Shown here: piece by piece, positions 33,101-40,996 of the stretch
How positions within the stretch are numbered: the stretch's first letter is position 1
How the letters are laid out: each line of letters begins with the position of its first letter
NCBI GenBank assembly: GCA_902493585.1
Contig: CABUPZ010000006.1
Coordinates: 4,204-68,203 of the forward strand
Direction of reading: 5' to 3'
DNA length: 64,000 nt
From: an uncultured Fusicatenibacter sp.
Lineage (GTDB): Bacteria > Bacillota > Clostridia > Lachnospirales > Lachnospiraceae
Position numbers and translations under genes: made by a program
Notes under the pieces: model-generated
Databases searched by the model: none
What the model was told of the DNA's origin: nothing
The model's input: the letters and a program-made list of their open reading frames with translations, nothing else

Positions 33101-34068
33101 CTGGCATCCGCCAGCTGCTGCTCCCTGGAAACCAGCTCGGACTCACCGTCCTCAAGTTCTTTCTCACCGTCGGCAAGCGTTTCCTTCGCATCCGCGATCT
33201 GCTGCTCACCGTCGTCGATCTGAGCCTTCGCGTCGGCAAGCTCCTGCTCCGCGTCCGCCACTTCCTGCTTTGCATCTTCGATCTCTTCCATCCCATCCTG
33301 GTAAATGGTCTCATACCGACGGTCACAGGCTCCGTCCGCTATCTCTTCCAGCCCTGCGACAACCTTCGCTATCTTCGCCTCATAGGCTCCCTCAAAGCTG
33401 TTTTCCGCTTTCGCGCCTTCCACCTGAACATAAGCTTCCGTATAAACGTCCTGCTGCTCAAAGACCTCCGGCAGCACCACAAGAAAAGCGTCCAGACTGC
33501 CGTCTCCCACCGTACCGGAACCGCGGTCCATCTCCATATAGTACGGAAGGGTGCCGCTTCCCACGATGGTATACGTCTCTTCCTTCAGGGTGTCCGACAG
33601 ATCCTCCGAACTTCCCGATTCAAGGGTGATCTGGTCTCCGATCTTACACCCCGTCTGCTGGAGATAAATATCATCGGCAAGACACTCGTTTGCCTTTTCC
33701 GGAAGCCTTCCTTCCGTAATCGTTACCTGGTTCACGTTCTCCGTCCATGCGATCACCTTCAGGGCAAACTCCATGTCGCTCTGTTCGTTGAGCACCTCCG
33801 CCGTATAGCCTCCGGTGACGGCCTCCACCCCTTCCGTGTTTCTCATATCTTCCAGATCATCCTCCGTGAGGCCCAAAGTGCCGACAATCCGGAGATCCAT
33901 AAAATTCACACGGTCATAATAGCTGTCCGCCGACTCATGCATATCATTTTTACTGGAACGTATTCCGGAAAAAAACGCTGCACCCAGCATGACGATAAAC
34001 AGCACCGAGAAAAACCGTCCTTTGTTTCTCCCGATCTCACGAAAAAAATCACGTTGAAATGCCTTCAT
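30169..34068 (-). CDS. FtsX/MacB-type ABC permease with giant coiled-coil insert
   Basis: A 1299-residue membrane component of an ABC transporter. The first helix is at about 20-38 with an external MacB-like domain to about 235. Residues about 235-745 are an almost unbroken coiled coil (units such as QQITDGEAQLEAARQQL). Three FtsX helices lie at about 770-890 and, after a second extracellular domain (about 940-1170), a second FtsX set is at about 1180-1290. This two-FtsX layout resembles BceB/YknZ-related exporters of antimicrobial or lipid cargo. The coil is much longer than in most relatives and could reach across the wall. The ATPase gene ends 11 bases upstream. Confidence 0.9.
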   Translation of the reverse strand: MKAFQRDFFREIGRNKGRFFSVLFIVMLGAAFFSGIRSSKNDMHESADSYYDRVNFMDLRIVGTLGLTEDDLEDMRNTEGVEAVTGGYTAEVLNEQSDMEFALKVIAWTENVNQVTITEGRLPEKANECLADDIYLQQTGCKIGDQITLESGSSEDLSDTLKEETYTIVGSGTLPYYMEMDRGSGTVGDGSLDAFLVVLPEVFEQQDVYTEAYVQVEGAKAENSFEGAYEAKIAKVVAGLEEIADGACDRRYETIYQDGMEEIEDAKQEVADAEQELADAKAQIDDGEQQIADAKETLADGEKELEDGESELVSREQQLADARELLESKEAELNSGKSQIADGEKQLADAEAVLSAKEKELSDGKAQLEAEAQQLEAGKAEIEEQSENLKSGKAQVEEKTRELEEAKAQAEAKAQELADGKSQLEAGRIELESGKAELEQNRQTVAAARQELEAKRADYETAKVALQQIEVQLGELQQQLAQTEEQIRQMEEALANAGLDTSPEYEALVAAKVQLETTIAGLQAQKETVQAGITEFDTGEKSVQDGEAQIAAAEQQIAQSEQQLNATEEVLREGEAQLEAARQQITDGEAQLEASRQQLAAAETQLNAYRQQMGDGEAQLNAARQQITDGETQLSQGRQELEQQKSVLEQSKAQMESGEQQIARTRQQLSDGEDQIAEAKQTLEDARAELEDGKEELAEKEQELADAKQEYEEGYAEAQPELADARQQIADGEQELKDLEKPEWYVMDREDVTSAKGFADDAERIDNIGQVFPWIFFLVAALISLTTMTRMVEEQRQQIGTLKALGYRDGAIAMKYLCYAMLATVTGAVIGVVIGEKLFPWVIMNAYGMLYLGLPEYLTPLNWEQGLLAILASIACTGLATLFSCWRELRAKPSELMRPEPPKNGRRVLLERVTILWKHLSFTQKSTVRNLFRYKKRFFMTVIGIGGCMGLMLVGFGLQDSITAIAKNQFVELFTYQASVVVNSESQEEKAAVLEKAEEFDGMGSTLEMFAQNVELTAGDESMSAILEVPQDPSVVDQFFTFRDRRSKKSYEFPEDGIAISEKTAKMLGVSVGDTIKVGEENQEGREVTISIIIENYVEHYIFMDPSLYESVWQETPDYNQILMKYEDTSDSYEEKLGQMMIEQDGVVGVTFVSDLEAEIDDMLQALNIVIVVLIVSAGLLAFVVLYNLNNINITERKRELATLKVLGFYDLEVAEYVYRENVILTIFGILAGAGIGVALHQYIIQTVEVDMMMFGRNVFPSSYLFSGLLTLVFSLFVNYMMYYRLKKIDMIESLKSVE

Positions 34069-34079
34069 CCTCTATCACC

Positions 34080-34784
34080 TTACCATTCAATCTGTTCTAC
34101 CGGTGTCGGATGCTCATTCAGCTCCATGCCGGATACTTTTCCATTTCTGATATGTATGACTCGGTCCGCCATAGGCGTCAGGGCTGTATTATGCGTGATG
34201 ACGATCACCGTCATCCCCTTCTCCCTGCAGGTATCCTGAAGCAGCTTCAGGATCGCCTTTCCTGTCACATAATCCAGGGCTCCTGTCGGTTCATCACAAA
34301 GGAGCAGCTTGGGGTTCTTTGCCAGTGCTCTGGCGATGGCCACACGCTGCTGCTCTCCGCCGGAAAGCTGCGCCGGGAAGTTTCTGATCCTTTCTCCCAG
34401 CCCTACTTCCTTCAGCACGGTCTCCGCGTCCAGCGGATCTTTGCAGATCTGAAGTGCAAGCTCCACATTTTCCAGGGCTGTCAGGTTCTGCATCAGGTTA
34501 TAGAACTGGAAGACAAATCCGATATCCTCCCTCCGGTACTGCACCAGCTTTTTCCCTTTCAGTCCGCTGATATCCTGTCCGTCCACCGTTACCTTGCCGG
34601 ACGTGGCAGTGTCCATCCCGCCAAGGATATTCAGAACGGTCGTTTTTCCGGCGCCGCTGGGGCCTACGATCACTACAAACTCACCTTTCTGTATCTCAAA
34701 GTTGATGCCGTCCACGGCTTTGATGGATACTTCACCCATCTGATAAACCTTTTTGACATCCTTCATTTCAACATAACCCGCCAT
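34080..34784 (-). CDS. ABC transporter ATP-binding protein (MacB/LolD type)
   Basis: The 234-residue ATPase powers the FtsX permease encoded next. It has Walker A GPSGAGKTT, signature LSGGEQQRVAIARAL, Walker B LLLCDEPTGALD and the H-loop (VIVITHN). The DIGFVFQFYNLMQNLTALENVE region matches the MacB/LolD exporters that act on lipoproteins, peptides or toxins rather than import nutrients. It has GGAGG before the ATG and is divergent from a TetR gene, its likely regulator. Confidence 0.95.
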   Translation of the reverse strand: MAGYVEMKDVKKVYQMGEVSIKAVDGINFEIQKGEFVVIVGPSGAGKTTVLNILGGMDTATSGKVTVDGQDISGLKGKKLVQYRREDIGFVFQFYNLMQNLTALENVELALQICKDPLDAETVLKEVGLGERIRNFPAQLSGGEQQRVAIARALAKNPKLLLCDEPTGALDYVTGKAILKLLQDTCREKGMTVIVITHNTALTPMADRVIHIRNGKVSGMELNEHPTPVEQIEW

Positions 34785-34858
34785 AAAATCCCTCCGTTGT
34801 CTCGTTGTTTTTCAAACACGCTCCCGTTGACTTTATCCCTATATTTATTAAACATTTG

Positions 34859-34887
34859 TTGAATATCTGACACTTGTATATTATAAT
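34859..34887 (+). promoter_or_regulatory. Predicted sigma-A promoter of the TetR gene
   Basis: TTGAAT and TATAAT are 17 bases apart. The promoter region is shared with the divergent ABC genes and includes AACATTTGTT, a possible short operator half. Confidence 0.65.
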
Positions 34888-34978
34888 AAAATCGTACAAA
34901 ATACAATGGCTAAATCACCATGCATTTGTTTTTTTCTGTACACTGCACCTGATAATTGTACAAAAAGAGGGGGATTTT

Positions 34979-35548
34979 ATGACTGAAACAAAAACCTTGG
35001 ACCGCAGATCCAAATATTCTGTCGACGCAATGCAAAATGCTCTATTCTCTTTGCTGGAAGAAAAAGATCTGTCGGCAATTACGGTTACAGATATCTGCCG
35101 CCTTGCCGACGTGAACCGCGGAACCTTTTACCGTTACTTCAAGGATGTTCCCGACCTGTTTTCTCATATTGAAGATGAATTTCTCGAAAACTTCCGGGAA
35201 ATCCTGTCGTCCACCGATATGTCGTCCTACTACCGGTCCATCCTGGTGTCGATCCGGGAAAACAGCACGCTGATCCGTTTTATCCTGGCAAGCAACAGCA
35301 CGTCTCATATTATCGAAAAGCTGCTGCGGCGGCAGAAAGATTCTCTCCTGGACATGCTGAATTCCCGCTGCCCGCACCTGAACCGAAAGGATACCGAGTA
35401 TATTTTCGAGTACATCCTGGGAGGGTTTATCTATCTGATCCGTAAGTGGTTCGCGGAAGATATGGCGATCCCGCTGGACACACTGGAAAAAAATCTCAGC
35501 CAGATGACGGAAGCCATCCTGAAATCATTTTCGGACACGTCAGACTGA
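34979..35548 (+). CDS. TetR/AcrR family regulator
   Basis: A 189-residue one-component repressor. Residues 15-60 are the TetR DNA-binding domain (LLEEKDLSAITVTDICRLAD, then VNRGTFYRYFKDVPDLF). The helical C-terminal part is the ligand or dimer domain. Divergent placement next to the ABC exporter makes control of that exporter the simplest inference. The ATG follows GAGGGGG. A bidirectional terminator closes the gene. Confidence 0.88.
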   Translation: MTETKTLDRRSKYSVDAMQNALFSLLEEKDLSAITVTDICRLADVNRGTFYRYFKDVPDLFSHIEDEFLENFREILSSTDMSSYYRSILVSIRENSTLIRFILASNSTSHIIEKLLRRQKDSLLDMLNSRCPHLNRKDTEYIFEYILGGFIYLIRKWFAEDMAIPLDTLEKNLSQMTEAILKSFSDTSD

Positions 35549-35555
35549 AAAAAAA

Positions 35556-35597
35556 AGAGAACTGCCGCGGCTTTTCCGGCCCTGCGGCAGTTCTCTT
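35556..35597. terminator. Bidirectional terminator between TetR and HicB genes
   Basis: AGAGAACTGCCGC pairs with GCGGCAGTTCTCT, with an A-run on the left and T-rich DNA on the right, so it can serve both convergent transcripts. Confidence 0.88.
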
Positions 35598-35611
35598 CTT
35601 GATTGATTTTA

Positions 35612-35899
35612 TTAATCATTATCCGGAAGCAATTTAATCCGCACCATAATGTTGCGGATAAACTCCCCTTCCTTCAGTTTCTGTTCCAGCTCATCCATCG
35701 GGCTGGCTGCGGGAATATCACACTCTTCTTCCTCTTCCAGCTCTGCCCAGATCCAGTTGTATGCAGCATCGGAAGCATTTTCCAGCGCATCCTCCAGATC
35801 CGGACCATCCGCCTCACAGCAGGCGAGATCCGGAAATTCCACATGGTATCCCTTTCCGTCTTTTTTCGGTGAAAACACCGCCGGATAAATAAACGTCAT
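35612..35899 (-). CDS. HicB family antitoxin-like protein (no HicA seen)
   Basis: The 95-residue protein has the HicB fold: AVFSPKKDGKGYHVEFPDLACCEADG, then ALENASDAAYNWIWAELEE. The C-terminal part is helical and charged, without a clear ribbon-helix-helix. Antitoxins of this type neutralise the HicA mRNA interferase, but no HicA-like gene is beside it, so it is either an orphan or part of a regulator group that has taken over the fold. AAAGGAG precedes the ATG. It follows the flavin reductase gene by 12 bases, probably in one transcript. Confidence 0.8.
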   Translation of the reverse strand: MTFIYPAVFSPKKDGKGYHVEFPDLACCEADGPDLEDALENASDAAYNWIWAELEEEEECDIPAASPMDELEQKLKEGEFIRNIMVRIKLLPDND

Positions 35900-35911
35900 G
35901 TTCTTTCTCCT

Positions 35912-36424
35912 TTATCTTTCTGTCACATATGCATCCGTAATCTCCGCCATATACATCCAGTGGAAATCACTGTCCGGATACCATTTTTCAATTTCCTCCT
36001 GATGAAGGAAACATTCCGGCTTCATTTCCTGCACGTACAGTTTTTTACATACCAGAACCAGCGATGCCTCCTCAAACGTCGGATGTCCGTCTATCTTCGT
36101 CACATGAAGGCCTGACTTTTCAATCTTGTCCGCTTCGTCCCTTCCGGAAACAGAACCCAGCAGTCCCATTGCCTTCTTCTCAGCTCCGCCGAAGAACGAA
36201 AGAGTAAACGTCTCCGATGCATCGACAAATTCTTTCGTGTATCTCTGCGGACGGAGATAAGCAGTCGCCACCGTTTTTCCCCACATGATGCCCAGGGCGC
36301 CCCAGGAAGCGGTCATTGTGTTGACTTTTCCATCTTTTTCAGCAGTGACCAGCATCCACTCGTCACCGATCATCTGAAAGACATTCTGTGTCAGGTCTTT
36401 TACTGAGATTTTTTTCCATTCCAT
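35912..36424 (-). CDS. Flavin reductase-like protein
   Basis: A 170-residue flavin-binding split-barrel protein (FMN-binding, related to FlaRed/NADH-FMN oxidoreductases). Visible blocks are MTASWGALGIMWGKTVATAYLRPQRY, TKEFVDASETFTLSFFG and GLLGSVSGRDEADK. Such proteins bind FMN and shuttle electrons in anaerobes; the partner is unknown. It precedes the HicB gene in the same direction and lies 40 bases after spmA. Confidence 0.85.
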   Translation of the reverse strand: MEWKKISVKDLTQNVFQMIGDEWMLVTAEKDGKVNTMTASWGALGIMWGKTVATAYLRPQRYTKEFVDASETFTLSFFGGAEKKAMGLLGSVSGRDEADKIEKSGLHVTKIDGHPTFEEASLVLVCKKLYVQEMKPECFLHQEEIEKWYPDSDFHWMYMAEITDAYVTER

Positions 36425-36463
36425 GTCTGAATCCTCTTTTCTGCATGTTTATTTTCTATTCTA

Positions 36464-37069
36464 TCATACTTCCCGCCGTTTATCCATTACCTTGCAAAAT
36501 ACCACGCCCGCCAGTGTGCTCACCGCCGTCGCCACGATCGCCGGCCCCACGATCGCCGTGGGGTTGACGCTTCCATACTGCCCCCGGTAAGCGATTACAC
36601 TCACCGGGATCAGCTGCAGGGAGGAAATATTGACGATCAGAAACGTACACATCTCACGATTCGCCGTTCCCCTTGGCATGCCATGGCCTTTTTTTCTGCG
36701 GTCTTCCTCCAACCCTTCCAGTTCCTCCATCGCCCGCAGTCCGGCGGGGGTTGCGGCTGCTCCCAGCCCGAAAAAATTTGCGATCATATTCACAGAGATT
36801 GCTTCCAGCGCCGGATGCCCTTTGGGAATCCGCGGAAATAAAAAACGAAGGATCGGACGGATCTTCCTGGTAAGCCAGTCTATGATCCCTGCTCCCGAAG
36901 CAATCTCCATCAGTCCGGACCACATGGCGGTCACCCCAAGCAGTGCAATGGCGAGGGTCACCGCTTCCTTCGACGCATTGATCGCCCCATTGGTCACTTC
37001 ATTGAGATTGCCGGTCAGCGCACCGTAGATAATTCCTACAATCACCATTCCACCCCAGAGATAATTCAT
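36464..37069 (-). CDS. spmA: Spore maturation protein A
   Basis: A 201-residue membrane protein of the nucleoside-recognition family that acts with SpmB in dehydrating the spore core. Recognisable parts are MNYLWGGMVIVGIIYGALTG, ALLGVTAMWSGLMEIASGAG, NFFGLGAAATPAGLRAMEEL and CTFLIVNISSLQLIPVSVIAYR. The pair normally sits together; here spmB is downstream, beyond an ABC locus, on the same strand. GGAAGG precedes the ATG. It lies after rsmI, 90 bases away. Confidence 0.94.
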   Translation of the reverse strand: MNYLWGGMVIVGIIYGALTGNLNEVTNGAINASKEAVTLAIALLGVTAMWSGLMEIASGAGIIDWLTRKIRPILRFLFPRIPKGHPALEAISVNMIANFFGLGAAATPAGLRAMEELEGLEEDRRKKGHGMPRGTANREMCTFLIVNISSLQLIPVSVIAYRGQYGSVNPTAIVGPAIVATAVSTLAGVVFCKVMDKRREV

Positions 37070-37158
37070 TGTTCTTTCCTTCCGCCGTACGGAAACGGCC
37101 TTTTTTTCATCCTATGAACGAAAGATTTCACTCATTCCTCTGAAATTTTCACACGCTG

Positions 37159-38007
37159 TCACTCAGAATGATTCACCAGATACTGATAGACCTCCCGTTT
37201 TTTCATTCCCCTGTCTTTCGCCACCAGCTTCATCGCCTCTTTTCGGTCGATTCCCTGATCTTCATACCGTTTCATATGATCCTCAATGGAAACCTGCTCC
37301 CATGCCGCCTGGGCTTCCTCTTCCATTTCCTTCCGGCTCCTGCCCTCCAGCACAAGGACACACTCTCCCTTCGGATCGTTCTCCCGGTAATGCTCCACCG
37401 CTTGGGCGATCGTTGTGACAAATGCCGTCTCATGCTTCTTGGTCAGTTCCCGGCAGACGGTCAGCCTGCGGTCCCCCAACGCTTCCAGCAGTTCCTCCAG
37501 CGTCCGCACCAGCCGGTGAGGCGCCTCATACAGAATGATCGTTCGGGTTTCCGTCTGAAGTTCCTTCATTACCTGCTGCCGTTCTTTTTTGTCCGACGGC
37601 AGAAATGCCTCGAAACAAAATCTTCTCGTGGAAAGCCCGGACAAGGTCAGCGCCGTAACACAGGCACAGGCTCCCGGCAATGATGTCACTTCAATCCCTG
37701 CCTCATAGGCCATCCGGACCAGTTCCTCTCCCGGATCAGAGATTCCCGGCATACCGGCATCGGTGATCAGCGCGATATTCTTTCCCTCCTGCAGCTGACC
37801 GATGAGATACCTTCCCTTGTCGATCTTATTGTATTCATGATAACTGGTCATCGGCGTATGGATCTCAAAATGATTCAGCAGCTTGATGCTGTTTCTGGTA
37901 TCCTCCGCCGCGATCAGGTCCACCTCTTTCAATGTCCGGATCACCCGGAACGTCATATCCTCCAGATTTCCGATCGGCGTCGCGCACAGATATAATTTAC
38001 CTGCCAT
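37159..38007 (-). CDS. rsmI: 16S rRNA (cytidine(1402)-2'-O)-methyltransferase
   Basis: A 282-residue SAM-dependent enzyme that methylates the 2'-O of C1402 in the decoding centre. The tetrapyrrole-methylase fold is clear: LYLCATPIGNLEDMTFRVI at the start, then AEDTRNSIKLLNHFEI, ITDAGMPGISDPG and LPGACACVTALTLSG. Full length. GGAGG lies five bases before the ATG. It follows the trmN6-like gene by 62 bases, the usual order in Lachnospiraceae. Confidence 0.96.
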   Translation of the reverse strand: MAGKLYLCATPIGNLEDMTFRVIRTLKEVDLIAAEDTRNSIKLLNHFEIHTPMTSYHEYNKIDKGRYLIGQLQEGKNIALITDAGMPGISDPGEELVRMAYEAGIEVTSLPGACACVTALTLSGLSTRRFCFEAFLPSDKKERQQVMKELQTETRTIILYEAPHRLVRTLEELLEALGDRRLTVCRELTKKHETAFVTTIAQAVEHYRENDPKGECVLVLEGRSRKEMEEEAQAAWEQVSIEDHMKRYEDQGIDRKEAMKLVAKDRGMKKREVYQYLVNHSE

Positions 38008-38069
38008 GTTTCCCTCCTGTCCCGCTCATACCATACACTGGATATTTATGATCCCGTGTATGGATTCCA

Positions 38070-38981
38070 TCATCGTCCGTCCCCGTAAAGGATACGGATG
38101 TCTTCTGTATAAATTCCCGGCTTTTCGTATACGATCAGCGGCTTTTCCACCGTGATCCTCGGCCGTCCGCCTTTCGCCGCTTCCAGGAGCACAAGATTCG
38201 GCTCCTTGTCCACAAACGGATAGACCAGCTGCATTCTCTTCGGCTCCAGCTGATACTGCTTCAGCACAAACATAATCTCCGCCAGCCGGAACGGGCGGTG
38301 CACCAGATAAAATCTGCCTCCGGGTCTCAGTACCCGTGCCGCAGCCTTGGCAATATCCTCAAAACTGCACAGCACCTCATGCCTTGCGATGGTTTTCGCC
38401 TGACTGGTATTGGTCAATCCGTGGCTGCCCGTCATGTAAGGCGGATTACAGGTGACCACATCAAAAGAGGCCGCCGGAAAATACTCCTCTGTGCGGCAGA
38501 CGTCCCCCTCTATGATCTCTACCCATTCCTCCAGCCGGTTATATTTCACACTTCGCTTTGCCATATCCGCGCTTTCATGCTGGATTTCCAGACCAGTGAA
38601 GTGCTGTCCTTTCGTCTTCGCCTTCAGCAGGATCGGAACGATCCCGGAACCCGTACAGAAATCAAGCGCCCGTTCCCGTTCCTTCACTTTCGCGTAAGAG
38701 GCCAGCAGCACCGCATCGATCCCATAACAGAACTGCTCCGGATTCTGTATCATCCAGTAGCCATTCTGCAGATCGTCCAGCCGCTCTCCCGGACGGAGCA
38801 GTTCTGATGCTTTTGTTTTTTTCTCCTCCACTGCAGTCCCTTCCTCTCTTTCTTCTGCAACATCCAAAAAGGCTGCCGCAAAAGGTTCGTTTCCGACAGA
38901 TTCCGAAACCGGAACAGTTCCGGCATCCCTCCGTGTGAACTTTGCTTTTGCGGCAGCCATAGAAACAGCACGTCTGAACAT
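38070..38981 (-). CDS. tRNA(1)(Val) (adenine(37)-N6)-methyltransferase-like, with N-terminal extension
   Basis: The 303-residue protein has the TrmN6-type methyltransferase fold: ERLDDLQNGYWMIQNPEQF, SAM-binding ALDFCTGSGIVPILL, and catalytic NPPY in VTCNPPYMTGSHGL. The usual family is about 245 residues. Here about 60 extra residues, charged and low-complexity, precede the LLRPGERLDDL start, and GAAGGG sits just before the ATG, so the extension seems to be translated. An internal start cannot be excluded. It is co-directional with ricT upstream, 17 bases apart. Confidence 0.88.
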   Translation of the reverse strand: MFRRAVSMAAAKAKFTRRDAGTVPVSESVGNEPFAAAFLDVAEEREEGTAVEEKKTKASELLRPGERLDDLQNGYWMIQNPEQFCYGIDAVLLASYAKVKERERALDFCTGSGIVPILLKAKTKGQHFTGLEIQHESADMAKRSVKYNRLEEWVEIIEGDVCRTEEYFPAASFDVVTCNPPYMTGSHGLTNTSQAKTIARHEVLCSFEDIAKAAARVLRPGGRFYLVHRPFRLAEIMFVLKQYQLEPKRMQLVYPFVDKEPNLVLLEAAKGGRPRITVEKPLIVYEKPGIYTEDIRILYGDGR

Positions 38982-38998
38982 TTCTTCCCTTCAAACGC

Positions 38999-39919
38999 TT
39001 AGTCTTCCAACTTCTCCAGTTCCTTCATCTCTTCTGCAGAAAGCTGTCCGTCTGCTGTCTTGTCCGTCTTATCTTTCTTTCTGTCTTTTACCTTGTCCTT
39101 TTTGTGTTTCGGCCGGAACTTCAGCTCGCTGACCGGATATTCCCGAATCTCTTTTTCATCGTTCACATCCACCAGGACCTTGACCAGCTGGCGCAGCACA
39201 TTGACTCCCGACACTTCGCCTTTCAGATCTTCCGGCGTTGTCACATAATCTCCCACATTGGGAAGCTTTTTGTTCAGATATTCGTAGGTCTCCTGTTCAT
39301 TTTTCAGGCAGCACATCAGTCGTCCGCACACCCCTGAAATCTTGGTAGGGTTCAGAGACAGATTCTGTTCCTTCGCCATTTTGATGGAAACCGGCGCGAA
39401 CTCCGACAGATAGGTGTGGCAGCACAGCGGCCGTCCGCAGATTCCCATTCCTCCGAGGATCTTCGTCTCATCGCGTACACCGATCTGACGCAGTTCGATA
39501 CGCGTCTTAAACACAGCTGCCAGATCCTTGACCAGCTCACGGAAATCAATTCTTCCGTCCGCCGTGAAATAAAAGAGCACCTTGTTGTTGTCAAAGGTAT
39601 ACTCTGCATCGATCAGCTTCATTTCCAGCTCGTGGGCACGGATTTTTTTCTGGCAGATCTCAAAGGCTTCCTTTTCTTTCCTGCGGTTCGCCTCTTCCTT
39701 GGCGTCATCCTTCGGCGTCGCCAGCCGGATCACCTCTCTCAGCGGCTGGATGACCTTTTCATCCTCGACTTCCTTCGGTCCAAGAACGACATGGCCGTAC
39801 TCCACGCCTCTGGCTGTCTCCACGATAACATGATCGCCGACGCAGATATCAAAATCCTTCGGCGAAAAATAATATACTTTTCCCACATTACGGAACCGTA
39901 CTCCGATAATTTTTGTCAT
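38999..39919 (-). CDS. ricT: RicT (YaaT/PSP1) regulatory iron-sulfur complex subunit
   Basis: A 306-residue PSP1-family protein. In Bacillus RicT joins RicA and RicF to form an iron-sulfur complex that assists RNase Y and mRNA processing. The cysteine blocks GMGICGRPLCCHTYLSEF and GVCGRLMCCLKNE, which form the cluster-binding set, are intact. The charged C-terminal tail (KHKKDKVKDRKKDK) is Lys/Asp-rich. AAGGAG lies nine bases before the ATG and overlaps the end of holB, so the two are tightly coupled. Confidence 0.93.
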   Translation of the reverse strand: MTKIIGVRFRNVGKVYYFSPKDFDICVGDHVIVETARGVEYGHVVLGPKEVEDEKVIQPLREVIRLATPKDDAKEEANRRKEKEAFEICQKKIRAHELEMKLIDAEYTFDNNKVLFYFTADGRIDFRELVKDLAAVFKTRIELRQIGVRDETKILGGMGICGRPLCCHTYLSEFAPVSIKMAKEQNLSLNPTKISGVCGRLMCCLKNEQETYEYLNKKLPNVGDYVTTPEDLKGEVSGVNVLRQLVKVLVDVNDEKEIREYPVSELKFRPKHKKDKVKDRKKDKTDKTADGQLSAEEMKELEKLED

Positions 39920-39922
39920 TGC

Positions 39923-40912
39923 TTAATTCTCCTTGATCGTCAGGAACAGAAGCTCCATCGTCAGTTCGAAATTTACATTCGCCTTCAGACGTACTCCCGC
40001 GGTCTGTATCGCGTCGATGATACGCTCCAGTCCTTCATAGGAGCTTTTCTGTGCCCGCTCCTTGATATAATTGATCTCCTGGCGGAATACCAGTGTATCG
40101 ACCTCCCGGGTCGCCTTAAATAAAAGCACATCGCGGAACCACATGGAGAAGATATCCAGATAATCCTGGATATTGTCCTTGTCTGCCGTCATCCCCTTAA
40201 TTGCCTCTACCAGCTCATACAGTCCCATATTCTGTGCATATTTTACAAGCCGCAGCGAATTTTCCATCACTTCCGCGTACTCTTCGGAAGTGGCGATTTT
40301 CTCCGCCTTTCCGATATTTCCCTGGGCAAAGGAAGCGTCTACTTCCGCCTGATAATCCGGAATGTGCATCCGTTCCATCAGATAGTTTTTTACCAGATTA
40401 TCACTGACCGGTTTTAAATTTAAGATTACGCACCGGGAAGAAATCGTCGGAAGAAGAGAATCCGGATTGTCCGCAAGCAGAAGAATGACTGCGTACGCCG
40501 GAGGCTCCTCGATGGTCTTCAGAAGTGCATTCTGTGCCTGGAGCGTCATTTTCTGCGCTTCGTTGATAATATATATCTTATAACGGCTCTCATAAGGTCT
40601 GATCGCAACATCATCGATCAGCTGCTGTCTGATTTCCTCAATACCGATGGAATTTGGTTTCTCATGTGTGATATTGATAATATCCGGATGATTCTTACTG
40701 AGGGCTTTCTTGCAGGATGTACACTGCATACATGGTTCGATTCCCTGTGTTTCACACTGAAGTGTCATCGCAAACAATGAAGCCAGCAGCTTCTTTCCGG
40801 AACCATGTTCCCCGCCGAAAATATAAGCGTGGGATACCTTATTCATTTTCACTGCATTCTGAAGATGGGAGATAATGTCCTCATGTCCCGCTACATCTTT
40901 GAATCCCTGCAT
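39923..40912 (-). CDS. holB: DNA polymerase III subunit delta'
   Basis: The 329-residue clamp-loader subunit. The P-loop GGEHGSGKK is degenerate, as is common for delta'. The zinc-binding cysteines (CETQGIEPCMQCTSC) are intact, and IYIINEAQKMTLQAQNALLK and LLPTISSRC follow. I chose the ATG at 40912, which is preceded by AGGAGGTGAT; the in-frame GTG three codons earlier is part of that site. The next gene, ricT, starts almost at its stop. Order and spacing match other Lachnospiraceae. Confidence 0.93.
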   Translation of the reverse strand: MQGFKDVAGHEDIISHLQNAVKMNKVSHAYIFGGEHGSGKKLLASLFAMTLQCETQGIEPCMQCTSCKKALSKNHPDIINITHEKPNSIGIEEIRQQLIDDVAIRPYESRYKIYIINEAQKMTLQAQNALLKTIEEPPAYAVILLLADNPDSLLPTISSRCVILNLKPVSDNLVKNYLMERMHIPDYQAEVDASFAQGNIGKAEKIATSEEYAEVMENSLRLVKYAQNMGLYELVEAIKGMTADKDNIQDYLDIFSMWFRDVLLFKATREVDTLVFRQEINYIKERAQKSSYEGLERIIDAIQTAGVRLKANVNFELTMELLFLTIKEN

Positions 40913-40996
40913 ACTTATCACCTCCTGACAGAATCAACAAGCCGCCGTCCACAGAATTCCTCCGCAAACCGCAGCTGTCAATGTAAGATTATTATA

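Noticed and set aside
32496..33223. Long plus-strand frames opposite the coiled-coil region
   Set aside because: They are by-products of the repetitive coiled-coil coding sequence on the other strand.
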